Source: an uncultured Lachnospiraceae bacterium | GTDB lineage: Bacteria; Bacillota; Clostridia; Lachnospirales; Lachnospiraceae | Reading direction: 5' to 3' | NCBI GenBank assembly: GCA_905209075.1 | Contig: CAJLRL010000002.1 | Location: 62,001-126,000 of the forward strand | Length of the DNA stretch: 64,000 bases | Shown here: positions 34,595-44,469 of the stretch, piece by piece | Layout of the letters: every line of letters starts with the position of its first letter | Position numbering within the stretch: the first letter of the stretch is position 1 | Made by a program: the position numbers and the translations under genes | The notes under the pieces: generated by a model | What the model saw: only the letters and a program-made list of their open reading frames with translations | What the model was told of the DNA's origin: nothing | The model's database searches: none

Positions 34595-35470
34595 ATGGCA
34601 GAGAAATTTGAGGAGATAGCGGTTGTAGTAGACCAGAATGCGCTTGGCAGCGGGATCTATGACCTTACACTTAAGACAAAAAATATAGCAAAAGCGGCAA
34701 AAGCAGGACAGTTTGTATCAGTTTATTCAAATGACAGGAGCAAGCTTCTTCCACGTCCGATCAGCCTTTGTGGAATCGACAGGGATGAGGACACGATAAG
34801 ACTTGTTTACCGCGTGACAGGTGAGAATACAGGAACAGAGGAATTTTCAAAGCTTGTTATGGGAGACAGGATACGGATACTTGGACCTTTAGGTAACGGA
34901 TTTACAGTAGAACCGGGAAAGAAAGCATTTCTTATCGGTGGAGGAATCGGAGTTCCGCCAATGCTTCAGCTGGCAAAGGATATAAATTCAGGTGTTGTTC
35001 AGACATCCGGTGCTGTTGATGCAAATACTCAGGAAAAAGGGCAGACAGAGGAAAAGCAGATAAACGGCCATGGCAAAAAAATATGCGATATGAACATCAT
35101 CATGGGATACCGTGACGAGAATACATTCCTTCTCGATGAATTTAAAGAGCAGGCAGATTCATTTGTCGCAACAGAGGATGGAAGTGTCGGAACAAAGGGC
35201 AATGTCATTGATGCGATAAAGGAAAATGGCCTTGAGGCGGATGTGATCTATGCGTGTGGACCAATGCCAATGCTTCGTGCATTAAAAGCTTATGCGATGG
35301 AGCATGATATGGAATGTTATGTTTCGATGGAAGAGCGCATGGCATGTGGAATCGGTGCATGTCTTGCCTGTGTCTGCAAGACAAAGGATAAGGATGCACA
35401 CAGCAACGTAAACAACAAGCGTATCTGCAAAGAAGGCCCTGTTTTCAATGCGAAGGAGGTAGAACTGTAA
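34595..35470 (+). CDS. pyrK: Dihydroorotate dehydrogenase B electron-transfer subunit
   Basis: PyrK carries FAD and a 2Fe-2S cluster and passes electrons from PyrD to NAD+. The ATG at 34595 (MAEKFEE) follows CAGGGAG and gives 291 residues; the frame extends upstream without support. RPISLCGI and LIGGGIGVPPMLQLAKDI are the flavin and nucleotide sites, and CGIGACLACVC plus a later RICKEGPVF supply the cluster cysteines. About 25 extra residues (around 145-170, Gln/Glu/Gly-rich) interrupt the nucleotide domain relative to usual PyrK. It overlaps pyrD by one base. Confidence 0.93.
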   Translation: MAEKFEEIAVVVDQNALGSGIYDLTLKTKNIAKAAKAGQFVSVYSNDRSKLLPRPISLCGIDRDEDTIRLVYRVTGENTGTEEFSKLVMGDRIRILGPLGNGFTVEPGKKAFLIGGGIGVPPMLQLAKDINSGVVQTSGAVDANTQEKGQTEEKQINGHGKKICDMNIIMGYRDENTFLLDEFKEQADSFVATEDGSVGTKGNVIDAIKENGLEADVIYACGPMPMLRALKAYAMEHDMECYVSMEERMACGIGACLACVCKTKDKDAHSNVNNKRICKEGPVFNAKEVEL

Positions 35471-36402
35471 TGAGTACATCGGATATGAACAGATCAGATA
35501 TCAATATGTCGGTAAATATTGCCGGAGTTGAGTGGAAAAACCCGGTTACAGTAGCTTCCGGAACATTTGGCTCAGGAGCAGAGTACAGTGAGTTTGTAGA
35601 CTTAAATAAACTTGGTGCGGTTACAACAAAAGGTGTTGCTAATAAACCATGGGAAGGCAATCCTACACCGAGAGTTGCCGAGGTATATGGAGGAATGTTA
35701 AATGCAGTAGGCCTCCAGAATCCGGGAATAGAGCTTTTTTGCAAGAGAGATATTCCTTTCTTAAAGAAATATGATACAAAGATTGTCGTAAATGTCTGCG
35801 GACATTCAGCGGAAGAGTACATTAATGTCGTAAAAAGACTTGCGGATGAGCCAATCGATATGATGGAGATCAATATATCATGCCCGAACGTCAAAGAGGG
35901 CGGTATTGCTTTCGGAACAGATCCAAAGGGAGTCGAGGCTATAACAAAAGAAGTCAAAAAATACGCAAAGCAGCCTGTCATCATGAAGCTTTCTCCTAAT
36001 GTCACAAGTATTGCAGAGATAGCAAAAGCAGCTGAGGCTGGTGGAGCGGATGCGGTTTCACTTATCAATACAATAACAGGGATGAAAATAGACATTAACA
36101 GGCGCAAGTTTGTACTTGCAAACAAGACGGGCGGCATGAGCGGTCCAGCGGTACATCCGGTCGCAGTCCGCATGGTTTATGAGACTGCAAATGCAGTAAA
36201 CATCCCAATCATAGGAATGGGTGGAATAACAAATGCCGCAGATGCGATAGAGATGATCCTTGCCGGTGCAACAGCTGTGTCGGTCGGAACAGCAAATTTT
36301 GTAAATCCAAAGACAACAGAACAGATAGTTGATGGAATTGCAGAGTATATGTACAAATATGGTGTAAGAGATATAAAAGAGCTCGTAGGAGCTGTAAAAT
36401 AA
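35470..36402 (+). CDS. pyrD: Dihydroorotate dehydrogenase B, catalytic subunit
   Basis: It oxidises dihydroorotate to orotate with FMN and works with PyrK. The 310-residue class 1B enzyme has NPVTVASGTFGSG, NPWEG-like NKPWEGNPTPR, NISCPNVKEGG (catalytic cysteine) and the FMN phosphate site IGMGGITNAADAIE. It ends only 10 bases from the stop of the convergent ansA gene. Confidence 0.96.
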   Translation: MSTSDMNRSDINMSVNIAGVEWKNPVTVASGTFGSGAEYSEFVDLNKLGAVTTKGVANKPWEGNPTPRVAEVYGGMLNAVGLQNPGIELFCKRDIPFLKKYDTKIVVNVCGHSAEEYINVVKRLADEPIDMMEINISCPNVKEGGIAFGTDPKGVEAITKEVKKYAKQPVIMKLSPNVTSIAEIAKAAEAGGADAVSLINTITGMKIDINRRKFVLANKTGGMSGPAVHPVAVRMVYETANAVNIPIIGMGGITNAADAIEMILAGATAVSVGTANFVNPKTTEQIVDGIAEYMYKYGVRDIKELVGAVK

Positions 36403-36412
36403 GAAAAACTGA

Positions 36413-37420
36413 TCACGAATTTAAAATATCATGATTGATGTTTTCTTTAAAAATATGGTGGAAATCGTGAAATGAACCACTGAAATTTCCGAGTATCCAC
36501 ATGATCTTTGTAAAGGCAGCCTCAAGGGTCATATCATACGTCTGGAGATATCTGAAGCGGTTCTGTATACGCTGGCCGACTTCATAAGTTGCGATATCAC
36601 TTCCCTCGTATGTGACCTGGGTTGCCATTATTATTATCTTTTCATTTTCGGCATATTTATCTTTTAATCTCCCGAGATCATCGATCAGATTGATCGGTAT
36701 ACCACCGACACCGAAACTTTCTATAATAATGCAGTCATACTGCTCAAATAAAGTTTCAAGAATGTCGGAAGTTATTCCCGGTGTAAGCTTTAATACAAAT
36801 ACTTTGGGATCAAGTGAATGATAGAATTTAACCCCGCCTGTCACAGGTTCATTTATGAAACGGATGATTTTTCCGTTGTTCTGGACAGATGCAATGGATG
36901 GATAATTAATGCTTGCAAAAGCGTCAAAACTGAAGCTCTTGTTCTTTTTAGCGCGGGTTCCTGCGATAACTTTTCCGTAAAAAACAACATTTACATTATT
37001 TGAATCAGGATCAGCTGCATATAAAATAGAATCCATGAGATTCTTTTTCGCATCAGTTATCTCCATGCCTATTGGTTTTTGAGAACCTGTCAGGACGATA
37101 GGCTTTGGGCTGTTTTGTATGAGATAAGAAAGGGCGGCAGCTGTATACGCAAGCGTATCAGTGCCGTGACATATGACAAAGCCGTCAAATCCTTCATAAT
37201 ATCTTTCGATCGCTTCTGAAATCATAAGCCAGTGTTTATAATATACGTCAGTACTGTCAAGGTTACAAAGCTGAAGAGTTTCTATTTCTATGTCAGCTGG
37301 AATTTCTGGTATGAATTCTAAAATCTGTGGTGCGTTTAATCCGGGAATGAGCCCGTTTTCACTCTTTACGGAGGCTATCGTTCCACCGGTAAATATTATA
37401 AGAATCTTTCGCTGTGCCAT
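36413..37420 (-). CDS. ansA: L-asparaginase, type I (cytosolic)
   Basis: It hydrolyses asparagine to aspartate and ammonia. The 335-residue protein has the two catalytic threonine motifs, IFTGGTIASVKSENG at the N-terminus and CHGTDTLAYTAAA. No signal peptide is visible, so it is the cytosolic type. The ATG at 37420 follows AGGAG; the frame runs further upstream only because it enters the palindromic element at 37445-37715. It is convergent with pyrD with 10 bp between stops and no obvious terminator. Confidence 0.92.
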   Translation of the reverse strand: MAQRKILIIFTGGTIASVKSENGLIPGLNAPQILEFIPEIPADIEIETLQLCNLDSTDVYYKHWLMISEAIERYYEGFDGFVICHGTDTLAYTAAALSYLIQNSPKPIVLTGSQKPIGMEITDAKKNLMDSILYAADPDSNNVNVVFYGKVIAGTRAKKNKSFSFDAFASINYPSIASVQNNGKIIRFINEPVTGGVKFYHSLDPKVFVLKLTPGITSDILETLFEQYDCIIIESFGVGGIPINLIDDLGRLKDKYAENEKIIIMATQVTYEGSDIATYEVGQRIQNRFRYLQTYDMTLEAAFTKIMWILGNFSGSFHDFHHIFKENINHDILNS

Positions 37421-37444
37421 ATGTTTCTCCTGATTACTGTTAAA

Positions 37445-37715
37445 TTCCATGCCTGTCTGTGGTGGACGACGTATAGTGTGGACACTCGATATGTTTTTGA
37501 GTCGTGTGGGCGTTAATGTCGCAATAGACGTAGCGGTCGGCACAAAAAATTCTCGTTCAAGCCTCAAAGTCTTCCTACTGTGATAGCGGGTCGATGGCGC
37601 GTTTGATTTTTTGTGCCGTAATATACAATACGGCTATGCGGCATTTACGCCCACTAGACGAAAAAACCTTGAGAATGTCCGCACTATACGTCGTCCACCA
37701 CAGACAGGCATGGAA
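37445..37715. repeat. Large palindromic element between pdxT and ansA
   Basis: TTCCATGCCTGTCTGTGGTG at the left end is matched inverted at the right end, and about 38 bp (GGACGACGTATAGTG...) are nearly perfect inverted copies. The arms stay recognisably complementary inward (for example GTGGGCG...GGCACAAAAAAT against ATTTTTTGTGCC...CGCCCAC). The 271-bp element has no gene and fills most of the 303-bp gap. It looks like a MITE or a large IR unit. Confidence 0.82.
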
Positions 37716-37723
37716 AGTTTCTG

Positions 37724-38284
37724 TTATTTACATATATTTATAAAGTGTTCATGAATGACTGTATTGTCGCTCATTTCAGGATGAAATGCAAGCCCAATCT
37801 GGTTTTTATATTGTACGGCAACGATTTTATCGTCGACTGTCGCAAGAATATCGACATCCGGTGTACATTTTTCGATATAAGGTGCGCGGATGAATACCAT
37901 AGGGTATTCGCCGAAGCCTTTAAGAGGCGCATCTGTTATAAAGCTTCCAAGCTGGCGGCCGTAGGCGTTCCTTTTTACGGTTACAGGCAGTGTGCCGAAA
38001 TATCTGGCATCGTCATTAGATATATTTTCTGATAAAAGTATAAGTCCGGCGCATGTCGCAAGAACCGGCATGCCATCTTCGATCATCTTTTTTATCGGGG
38101 TAAACATATCAAGCTGCTTTAAAAGCTTGCCCTGAACTGTACTTTCGCCGCCCGGAAGGATAATGCCGTCTATACCGTCAAGGTCAGATTTTTGACGGAG
38201 TTCGACACACTCGGTGCCGAGACTCTCTATCATTTTTTTATGTTCGATGAAAGCGCCCTGAAGTGCTAGAACTCCAATCTTCAT
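37724..38284 (-). CDS. pdxT: Pyridoxal 5'-phosphate synthase glutaminase subunit
   Basis: PdxT releases ammonia from glutamine for PdxS. The 186-residue class I glutaminase has LPGGESTVQGKLL, the nucleophile in ATCAGLILL, and AFHPEMSDN with the catalytic histidine and glutamate. Its ATG lies one base after the pdxS stop, so the pair is co-translated. Confidence 0.95.
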   Translation of the reverse strand: MKIGVLALQGAFIEHKKMIESLGTECVELRQKSDLDGIDGIILPGGESTVQGKLLKQLDMFTPIKKMIEDGMPVLATCAGLILLSENISNDDARYFGTLPVTVKRNAYGRQLGSFITDAPLKGFGEYPMVFIRAPYIEKCTPDVDILATVDDKIVAVQYKNQIGLAFHPEMSDNTVIHEHFINICK

Positions 38285-38285
38285 T

Positions 38286-39161
38286 CTATTTACCTCTTTC
38301 TTCCATTATAAGAGAAATTTCATCTGCATTTATTCCGACCATTGCAGGACCGAGATCCTCTGAGAGCTTTGCGATAAGAGCAGCATCTTTATAATTAGTA
38401 ACTGCCTGTACGATTGCTGAGGCTCTCTTCTTTGGATCGCCTGATTTGAAGATTCCTGATCCGACGAATACACCTTCTGCTCCGAGCTGCATCATAAGAG
38501 CTGCATCGGCAGGAGTTGCAACACCGCCGGCTGCAAAGTTTACTACAGGAAGTTTTCCGTTATCATGCACATACTGTACAAGCTCATAAGGAACCTGAAG
38601 CTGTTTTGCTTCTTCAAAAAGCTCATCCTCACGAAGTGATGTGATCTTTCTGATCTGTGAATTCATTTTTCTCATGTGGCGTACAGCCTGAACGACATCA
38701 CCTGTACCAGGCTCACCCTTTGTCCTGATCATAGAAGCTCCCTCGTTGATACGGCGGAGTGCTTCACCGAGATCCCTTGCTCCGCAGACAAATGGAACCT
38801 TAAACTGTGTTTTGTCGATATGATAAACGTCATCAGCAGGTGAAAGAACCTCTGATTCATCAATATAATCGATCTCTATGGCTTCAAGGATCTGTGCCTC
38901 AACAAAATGTCCGATACGGCATTTAGCCATGACAGGAATGCTGACGGCCTCCTGGATACCCTTTATCATTTTAGGGTCGCTCATACGTGAAACACCACCG
39001 GCTGCCCTTATATCAGCAGGGATACGCTCAAGTGCCATAACTGCACATGCGCCTGCCTCCTCAGCAATCTTTGCCTGCTCCGGTGTAGTGACGTCCATGA
39101 TGACGCCGCCCTTTAACATCTGGGCTAAGCCTTTATTTAATTCGTACTGTTTATTATCCAT
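38286..39161 (-). CDS. pdxS: Pyridoxal 5'-phosphate synthase subunit
   Basis: PdxS makes PLP from ribose 5-phosphate, glyceraldehyde 3-phosphate and ammonia. The 291-residue barrel has GGVIMDVTTPEQAKIAEEAG with the catalytic lysine later in MAKCRIGHF, and VNFAAGGVATPADAA. AGGAGG precedes the ATG. It is divergent from cysK; PLP is the cofactor of that enzyme and of dapL, but the link may be chance. Confidence 0.96.
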   Translation of the reverse strand: MDNKQYELNKGLAQMLKGGVIMDVTTPEQAKIAEEAGACAVMALERIPADIRAAGGVSRMSDPKMIKGIQEAVSIPVMAKCRIGHFVEAQILEAIEIDYIDESEVLSPADDVYHIDKTQFKVPFVCGARDLGEALRRINEGASMIRTKGEPGTGDVVQAVRHMRKMNSQIRKITSLREDELFEEAKQLQVPYELVQYVHDNGKLPVVNFAAGGVATPADAALMMQLGAEGVFVGSGIFKSGDPKKRASAIVQAVTNYKDAALIAKLSEDLGPAMVGINADEISLIMEERGK

Positions 39162-39628
39162 TTTAAAAATCCTCCTGATGCGTAGTCGTTAGAAATAAAT
39201 TTGATCAAATTAAAATTGTAATCTGTAAAAATGTAACGCGTTAACAATTTAAAACCTGCGATAAAGATAAAACAAAACTGGATATATTGAAATATCCAAT
39301 TTGATATTAAAATATAAGACCAAAATAACTTGCTGGAAATTGTTAACCGGTAAGTCCACATCCCGGACTGCACGAACAACAATTTAAATGTGGGGAGTTT
39401 TAGGTATTGATACATTGAGAAAATATACATTGATATAAATTAAATTTATAACCGGCTAACAAATATTGATAACCCTAATTGCATTTACAAAATTAAATAT
39501 AAGTGTTAACATACAATTACTTACAAATCATATACGAATAGTAGGATATGAAGCTGGAGATGCAGTTTATTATGCACAGCATATAGATCAGCGGATTCCA
39601 CATATATTTATATAAAGAGGTAACAGAT
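39162..39628. promoter_or_regulatory. Divergent pdxS-cysK intergenic region with repeated GTTAAC motifs
   Basis: The 467 bp hold inverted copies GTTAACAATTT (39240-39250) and AAATTGTTAAC (39337-39347), then GTTAACCGGT (39342-39351) against ACCGGCTAAC (39451-39460). These may be operator sites of an unknown regulator of either gene. A hairpin TGGATAT...ATATCCA lies near 39282-39301. From about 39520 to the TAA at 39617 one frame reads like coding sequence but lacks a start. AGAGG precedes cysK. Confidence 0.4.
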
Positions 39629-40564
39629 ATGGCAAAGATAGCAAAACAGTTAACTGAACTTATAGGACACACACCATTGCTTGAACTTACAAATTATGAA
39701 AAAAACAATGGGCTTGAGGCAAAGATAATAGCGAAGCTTGAATATTTCAACCCGCTCGGAAGTGTAAAGGACAGAGTTGCTGCGGCAATGATAGAGCAGG
39801 GGATAAAGGACGGAAAGATAGATAATGAAACCATTATAATAGAGCCGACAAGCGGAAATACAGGTATAGGGCTTGCATTTGTGGCAGCTGCAAAGGGACT
39901 TAAGCTTATCCTTATAATGCCGGATACAATGAGCGTGGAGAGAAGAAAGATAGTTACTGCACTTGGAGCACAGATCATACTTACTCCTGGACGTGAGGGA
40001 ATGCGTGGTGCGATAGCAGAGGCGGAGAGGCTTAAGAAAGAATATGGCAATGCATTCATACCGCAGCAGTTTGAGAATGAGGCAAATCCTGATATACACA
40101 AAAGAACAACGGCACAGGAAATATGGGATGACACGGACGGAAATGTTGATATCTTCATATCATCAGTAGGAACAGGCGGAACGATAACAGGAACCGGGCT
40201 GGGCCTTAAGGAAAAGAATCCTGATGTAAAGATCATAGCGGTTGAGCCGGCAGGCTCACCTGTACTTTCTGGAGGAAAACCCGGACCACATAAGATACAG
40301 GGTATCGGAGCAGGCTTTATTCCAAAGGTTATGCGGATGGACATCGTGGATGAGGTCATTGCGGTTGAGAACGATGCGGCATTTGATATGGCACGTCAGG
40401 CAGCAAAAAGTGACGGACTGCTTGTGGGAATTTCGTCAGGTGCTGCGTTTTATGCGGCTGTCGAGCTTGCAAAAAGGCCGGAAAACAAAGGAAAGAACAT
40501 AGTTGTCCTTCTTCCGGATACGGGGGAGAGATACCTTTCAACACCACTGTTTACAGTAAAATAG
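39629..40564 (+). CDS. cysK: Cysteine synthase A
   Basis: It makes cysteine from O-acetylserine and sulfide using PLP. The 311-residue enzyme has NPLGSVKDR with the PLP lysine, EPTSGNTGIGLAF, and the SVGTGGTITGTG phosphate loop. It opens the sulfate assimilation unit, 27 bases before the sulfate-binding protein. The product of the pathway encoded downstream feeds this reaction after sulfite reduction, whose gene is not here. Confidence 0.96.
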   Translation: MAKIAKQLTELIGHTPLLELTNYEKNNGLEAKIIAKLEYFNPLGSVKDRVAAAMIEQGIKDGKIDNETIIIEPTSGNTGIGLAFVAAAKGLKLILIMPDTMSVERRKIVTALGAQIILTPGREGMRGAIAEAERLKKEYGNAFIPQQFENEANPDIHKRTTAQEIWDDTDGNVDIFISSVGTGGTITGTGLGLKEKNPDVKIIAVEPAGSPVLSGGKPGPHKIQGIGAGFIPKVMRMDIVDEVIAVENDAAFDMARQAAKSDGLLVGISSGAAFYAAVELAKRPENKGKNIVVLLPDTGERYLSTPLFTVK

Positions 40565-40591
40565 ATTAGAGATTGCACTGGGAATAAAGAC

Positions 40592-41596
40592 ATGAAAAAA
40601 AGACTGATAATTGCGGCAGTTCTGTCATCAATGATGGTGCTTACGGCATGTTCCGGGAAATCGGATGACGGTACTATTACGATAACAAATGTTTCGTATG
40701 ATCCGACAAGAGAATTTTATGAAAAATATAATAAGATTTTTGAGTCATATTATGAAGAAAAATATGGCACAAAGGTGGATGTCATTCAGTCACATGGAGG
40801 ATCAGGAAGTCAGGCACGTTCAGTTGTGGAGGGCTGTAATGCTGATGTGGTCACACTTGCATTAGAGCACGATGTGGATCTTATACAAAGGACAGGACTT
40901 ATAGATGAGGGCTGGATAGATGAGTTTCCACAGGACTCATCGCCGTACACTTCAACAATAGTATTTCTTGTAAGAAAGGGAAATCCCAAAGACATAAATG
41001 ACTGGGATGACATCATAAAGGATGGTGTGGATGTTATAACACCAGATCCCAAAAGCAGCGGCGGTGCATGCTGGAATTTCCTTGCAGCACTAAGCTATGC
41101 AAAAGAAAATTATGATGATGAAAAATCACAGAAAAGCTTTATGAAAAAGCTATATGAAAATGTTTCGGTTATGGATTCGGGAGCGCGCGGTTCCACCACA
41201 ACGTTTGTTGAAAACGGTCAGGGTGATGTGCTCATTGCGTGGGAAAATGAAGCACTTGCAACGCTTGATTCATATCCAGGCAAATATGAAGTTATAGATC
41301 CGTCGGTCAGCATACTTGCACAGCCGAGTGTTGCGATCGTGGATGATAATGCAAAGAGCAACAAAACAGAAGAAGTAAGCAAAGAATATCTGGATCATTT
41401 ATATAGTGATGATGCGCAAAGACTCATAGGAGAGAGCGGATACAGACCGGCAAACGAAACGATATTAAATGAGTTTTCTGATAAGTTTGATTTAAATATC
41501 AGGCTTTGGAGTATAGATGATTATGGTGGATGGGATGAAGCTTACAAAACATATTTTGATGATGGAGCAATGTTCGATGAAATCTACAGCAACTGA
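40592..41596 (+). CDS. sbp: Sulfate ABC transporter substrate-binding lipoprotein
   Basis: It captures sulfate (or thiosulfate) outside the membrane. A type II signal peptide ends in MVLTACSG, with the lipidated cysteine near residue 20. NVSYDPTREFYEKYN and the GGSGSQARSV and DSGARGSTTTF segments match the Sbp/CysP family. The 3' end overlaps the permease gene by 20 bases. Confidence 0.93.
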   Translation: MKKRLIIAAVLSSMMVLTACSGKSDDGTITITNVSYDPTREFYEKYNKIFESYYEEKYGTKVDVIQSHGGSGSQARSVVEGCNADVVTLALEHDVDLIQRTGLIDEGWIDEFPQDSSPYTSTIVFLVRKGNPKDINDWDDIIKDGVDVITPDPKSSGGACWNFLAALSYAKENYDDEKSQKSFMKKLYENVSVMDSGARGSTTTFVENGQGDVLIAWENEALATLDSYPGKYEVIDPSVSILAQPSVAIVDDNAKSNKTEEVSKEYLDHLYSDDAQRLIGESGYRPANETILNEFSDKFDLNIRLWSIDDYGGWDEAYKTYFDDGAMFDEIYSN

Positions 41597-42443
41597 TAAA
41601 TCAATTAAATCAAAGAACATAAAGACAAGAGTTATCCCCGGATATCATCTGACATTCGGAATAGTAGTCGCAATGTTGTCGGTGATCGTCCTTATTCCGC
41701 TGGCATCAGTGCTTGTTTATTCCTTAAAGATTTCACCGGCTGAGTTTGTCGGACTTATTTTAAAGGAAAATGTAAGAAATGCATTTATTACAAGTATAGT
41801 AAGTTCGTTTATAGCAGCAGTGATAAATACAATTTTTGGACTTATAGCTGCATGGACACTCGTAAAATATGATTTTCCGGGAAAATGGCTGCTTGACGGA
41901 CTTATTGAACTTCCGTTTGCACTTCCCACAGCAGTAGCGGGAATCACACTTTCAAAGCTTTATTCAGATACAGGTTTTTTTGGAAAAGGGTTATCAAAGA
42001 TTGGAATAAACATAGCATATACACAGGCAGGAATTGTTATGGCACTTGTTTTTGTTGGACTTCCATTTGTTATAAGAGCAGTACAGCCTATACTTGAAAA
42101 GATGGACGGACAGTACGAGGAAGCCGCATTCATGCTTGGGGCAAGCCCACGGAAAACATTTTTTAAGGTGATACTTCCGGAACTTAAGCCGGCACTGCTT
42201 ACGGGTTTCGGACTTGCATTTGCAAGAGGAATCGGAGAGTACGGAAGCGTTATCTACATATCAGGAAACAGCGCAAAGAACAGGACACAGGTCGTATCCT
42301 ATGTCATAATGCAGAAGTTAAGCTACATCGACTATGAGAGTGCGACAGCGATAGCGCTTGTGATGCTTATAATATCATTTTTATTACTCTTATTTGTAAA
42401 TATAGTACAGGTAAGACAGTCACAGAGAACAAACTTATTATAG
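41577..42443 (+). CDS. cysT: Sulfate ABC transporter permease CysT
   Basis: This is one of two membrane subunits of the sulfate importer. The ATG at 41577 (MKSTATDKS) has GGAG 10 bases before it inside the upstream gene and gives 288 residues with six hydrophobic segments. The EEAAFMLGASPRKTFFKVILP loop (in part) is the ATPase-contacting EAA motif. It precedes cysW by 15 bases. Confidence 0.93.
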   Translation: MKSTATDKSIKSKNIKTRVIPGYHLTFGIVVAMLSVIVLIPLASVLVYSLKISPAEFVGLILKENVRNAFITSIVSSFIAAVINTIFGLIAAWTLVKYDFPGKWLLDGLIELPFALPTAVAGITLSKLYSDTGFFGKGLSKIGINIAYTQAGIVMALVFVGLPFVIRAVQPILEKMDGQYEEAAFMLGASPRKTFFKVILPELKPALLTGFGLAFARGIGEYGSVIYISGNSAKNRTQVVSYVIMQKLSYIDYESATAIALVMLIISFLLLLFVNIVQVRQSQRTNLL

Positions 42444-42458
42444 AAAGGAGCCGGAAAG

Positions 42459-43313
42459 ATGAGTGAACAGCAGAAACTCGAAAAAAGTAAAAAGCGTACA
42501 AAAATATGCATGATCACCATAACGGTTCTTTTCATTTTTATTATGCTTGTCGTACCGCTTGTGTCAGTCATGGCAAGTGCATTAAAAGAAGGATTCGGAT
42601 TTTATCTTAAAGCGGTATCGACAGAATATGTAGTGTCTGCGCTTAAGGTAACACTTATAGCAACAATATTTGCCGTAGTCATAAACACATTCTTTGGAAT
42701 ATGTGCGGCATGGCTTCTGACAAGATTTTCCTTCAAGGGAAAACAGATACTGGCTACACTTATAGATATACCATTTTCTATTTCACCGGTTATCGTTGGA
42801 CTTGCATATCTTATGACCTTCGGAAGGCTTGGATGGTTTTACCCGGTGATCAGGGCATTCAATGAATTTTTCGGAACAAACATAAGGATAACTTTTGCAA
42901 TTCCGGGTGTTGTGCTTGCAACTATTTTTGCGACTTTTCCATTTGTGTCGAGGGAAATAATCCCGGTTTTAAATGCACAGGGAAAAGACGAGGAGGAAGC
43001 AGCAGCCCTAATGGGAGCATCAGGATTTACCATTTTCAGAAAGATAACACTTCCCCATATGAAGTGGGGACTTATATACGGAATCATACTTTGTACGGCA
43101 AGGGCACTCGGAGAATTCGGTGCGGTAAATGCCTTATCAAAGACAAGGGGAGAGACATTTACACTTCCGCTTGAGATAGATGCGCTTTATATGTCCGGGA
43201 CAGAAAGTTCGATAACATCGGCATTTGCAGTATCATCAATACTTGTTATAATAGCACTTATAATTCTCTTTGCCAGAAACATCATAGAGCACAGGTTTAA
43301 AACAGATCATTAG
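42459..43313 (+). CDS. cysW: Sulfate ABC transporter permease CysW
   Basis: This second membrane subunit (284 residues, six hydrophobic segments) has EEEAAALMGASGFTIFRKI as its EAA loop and FSISPVIVGLAYL typical of CysW. AAAGGAG precedes the ATG. It forms the channel with CysT. Confidence 0.93.
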   Translation: MSEQQKLEKSKKRTKICMITITVLFIFIMLVVPLVSVMASALKEGFGFYLKAVSTEYVVSALKVTLIATIFAVVINTFFGICAAWLLTRFSFKGKQILATLIDIPFSISPVIVGLAYLMTFGRLGWFYPVIRAFNEFFGTNIRITFAIPGVVLATIFATFPFVSREIIPVLNAQGKDEEEAAALMGASGFTIFRKITLPHMKWGLIYGIILCTARALGEFGAVNALSKTRGETFTLPLEIDALYMSGTESSITSAFAVSSILVIIALIILFARNIIEHRFKTDH

Positions 43314-43331
43314 GATGCAGGAGGACAGAAC

Positions 43332-44393
43332 ATGTACGTTGAGATGAAAAATATATACAAAAAATATGGAAACTTCCTTGCATCGGATAATGTAAGCTTT
43401 GGTGTTGAAAAAGGAAAACTAGTCGCATTGCTTGGCCCGTCAGGCAGCGGCAAGACAACACTTCTTCGAATGATCGCAGGACTTGAGACTCCGAATTCCG
43501 GAGATATATACATAGACGGAAAAAGGGTAAATGATATACCTGCAGCAAAAAGAGGGATAGGGTTTGTATTCCAGAATTATGCATTGTTCAGGTATATGAC
43601 AGTTTACGATAATGTCGCTTTTGGGCTTGAGCTTCAAAAGGTCCCGAAAAAAGAAATAAAAGAAAGAGTTATGAAACTTCTTGAGATGACAGGACTTTCC
43701 GGTATGGAAAAAAGATATCCAAACCAGCTGTCGGGAGGTCAGAGGCAGAGAGTTGCATTTGCCAGAGCACTCGCACCTAACCCACAGGTACTTTTACTGG
43801 ATGAGCCTTTTGCGGCGATCGATGCGAAAGTCCGTGGAGAACTAAGGACCTGGCTTAAGGAACTTGTGGAAAAACTTGGGATCACAAGCATTTTTGTAAC
43901 ACATGACCAGGATGAGGCGGTTGAGGTCGCAGACGAGATAATAATTACTAATCATGGTACAATAGAGCAGATGGGAACACCGCTTGCGATATATAAATCA
44001 CCGGATACACCATTTGTGGCACAGTTTATCGGACATTCAACGGTCGTTGAGGATTATGACAGACTGAAAGGCTTCGATATGATCGAAAATGCAAAACGTG
44101 CTGTGATAAGACCAGAGTTTATAAAGATCTCAAAGAGTGGCAACTTAAACAGGTATATGTCGGCCGCAGAGGAAGGAATCGTTACAGATGTCGTGTTCAG
44201 GGGAAACAGGGTAGATGTGTCTGTAAATATAAACGGAATTGAGGTTACCGGTGAAAGATCATTGGAAAAAGATCTGGTAAGTGTAGGCGAGCGGGTGCAT
44301 GTCCTGATCTATAGATTGTACATATTTGATGATCACAAGACATATCTCATGGAAAACAGTGAGATGCAGGAGCAGGATGTATTCTATATTTAG
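43332..44393 (+). CDS. cysA: Sulfate ABC transporter ATP-binding protein
   Basis: This ATPase powers the importer. The 353-residue protein has LGPSGSGKTTLLRMIAG (Walker A), LSGGQRQRVAFARAL (signature), VLLLDEPFAAID (Walker B) and the H-loop FVTHDQDEA, then a TOBE-like C-terminal domain. GCAGGAGG precedes the ATG. aprA follows after 76 bases. Confidence 0.95.
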   Translation: MYVEMKNIYKKYGNFLASDNVSFGVEKGKLVALLGPSGSGKTTLLRMIAGLETPNSGDIYIDGKRVNDIPAAKRGIGFVFQNYALFRYMTVYDNVAFGLELQKVPKKEIKERVMKLLEMTGLSGMEKRYPNQLSGGQRQRVAFARALAPNPQVLLLDEPFAAIDAKVRGELRTWLKELVEKLGITSIFVTHDQDEAVEVADEIIITNHGTIEQMGTPLAIYKSPDTPFVAQFIGHSTVVEDYDRLKGFDMIENAKRAVIRPEFIKISKSGNLNRYMSAAEEGIVTDVVFRGNRVDVSVNINGIEVTGERSLEKDLVSVGERVHVLIYRLYIFDDHKTYLMENSEMQEQDVFYI

Positions 44394-44469
44394 TATAGCG
44401 TATTATGTGTGATGTTTTGCGTATGTATGGTATGATGTCATGAATAATGCAGATATAAAGGAGATAAAT

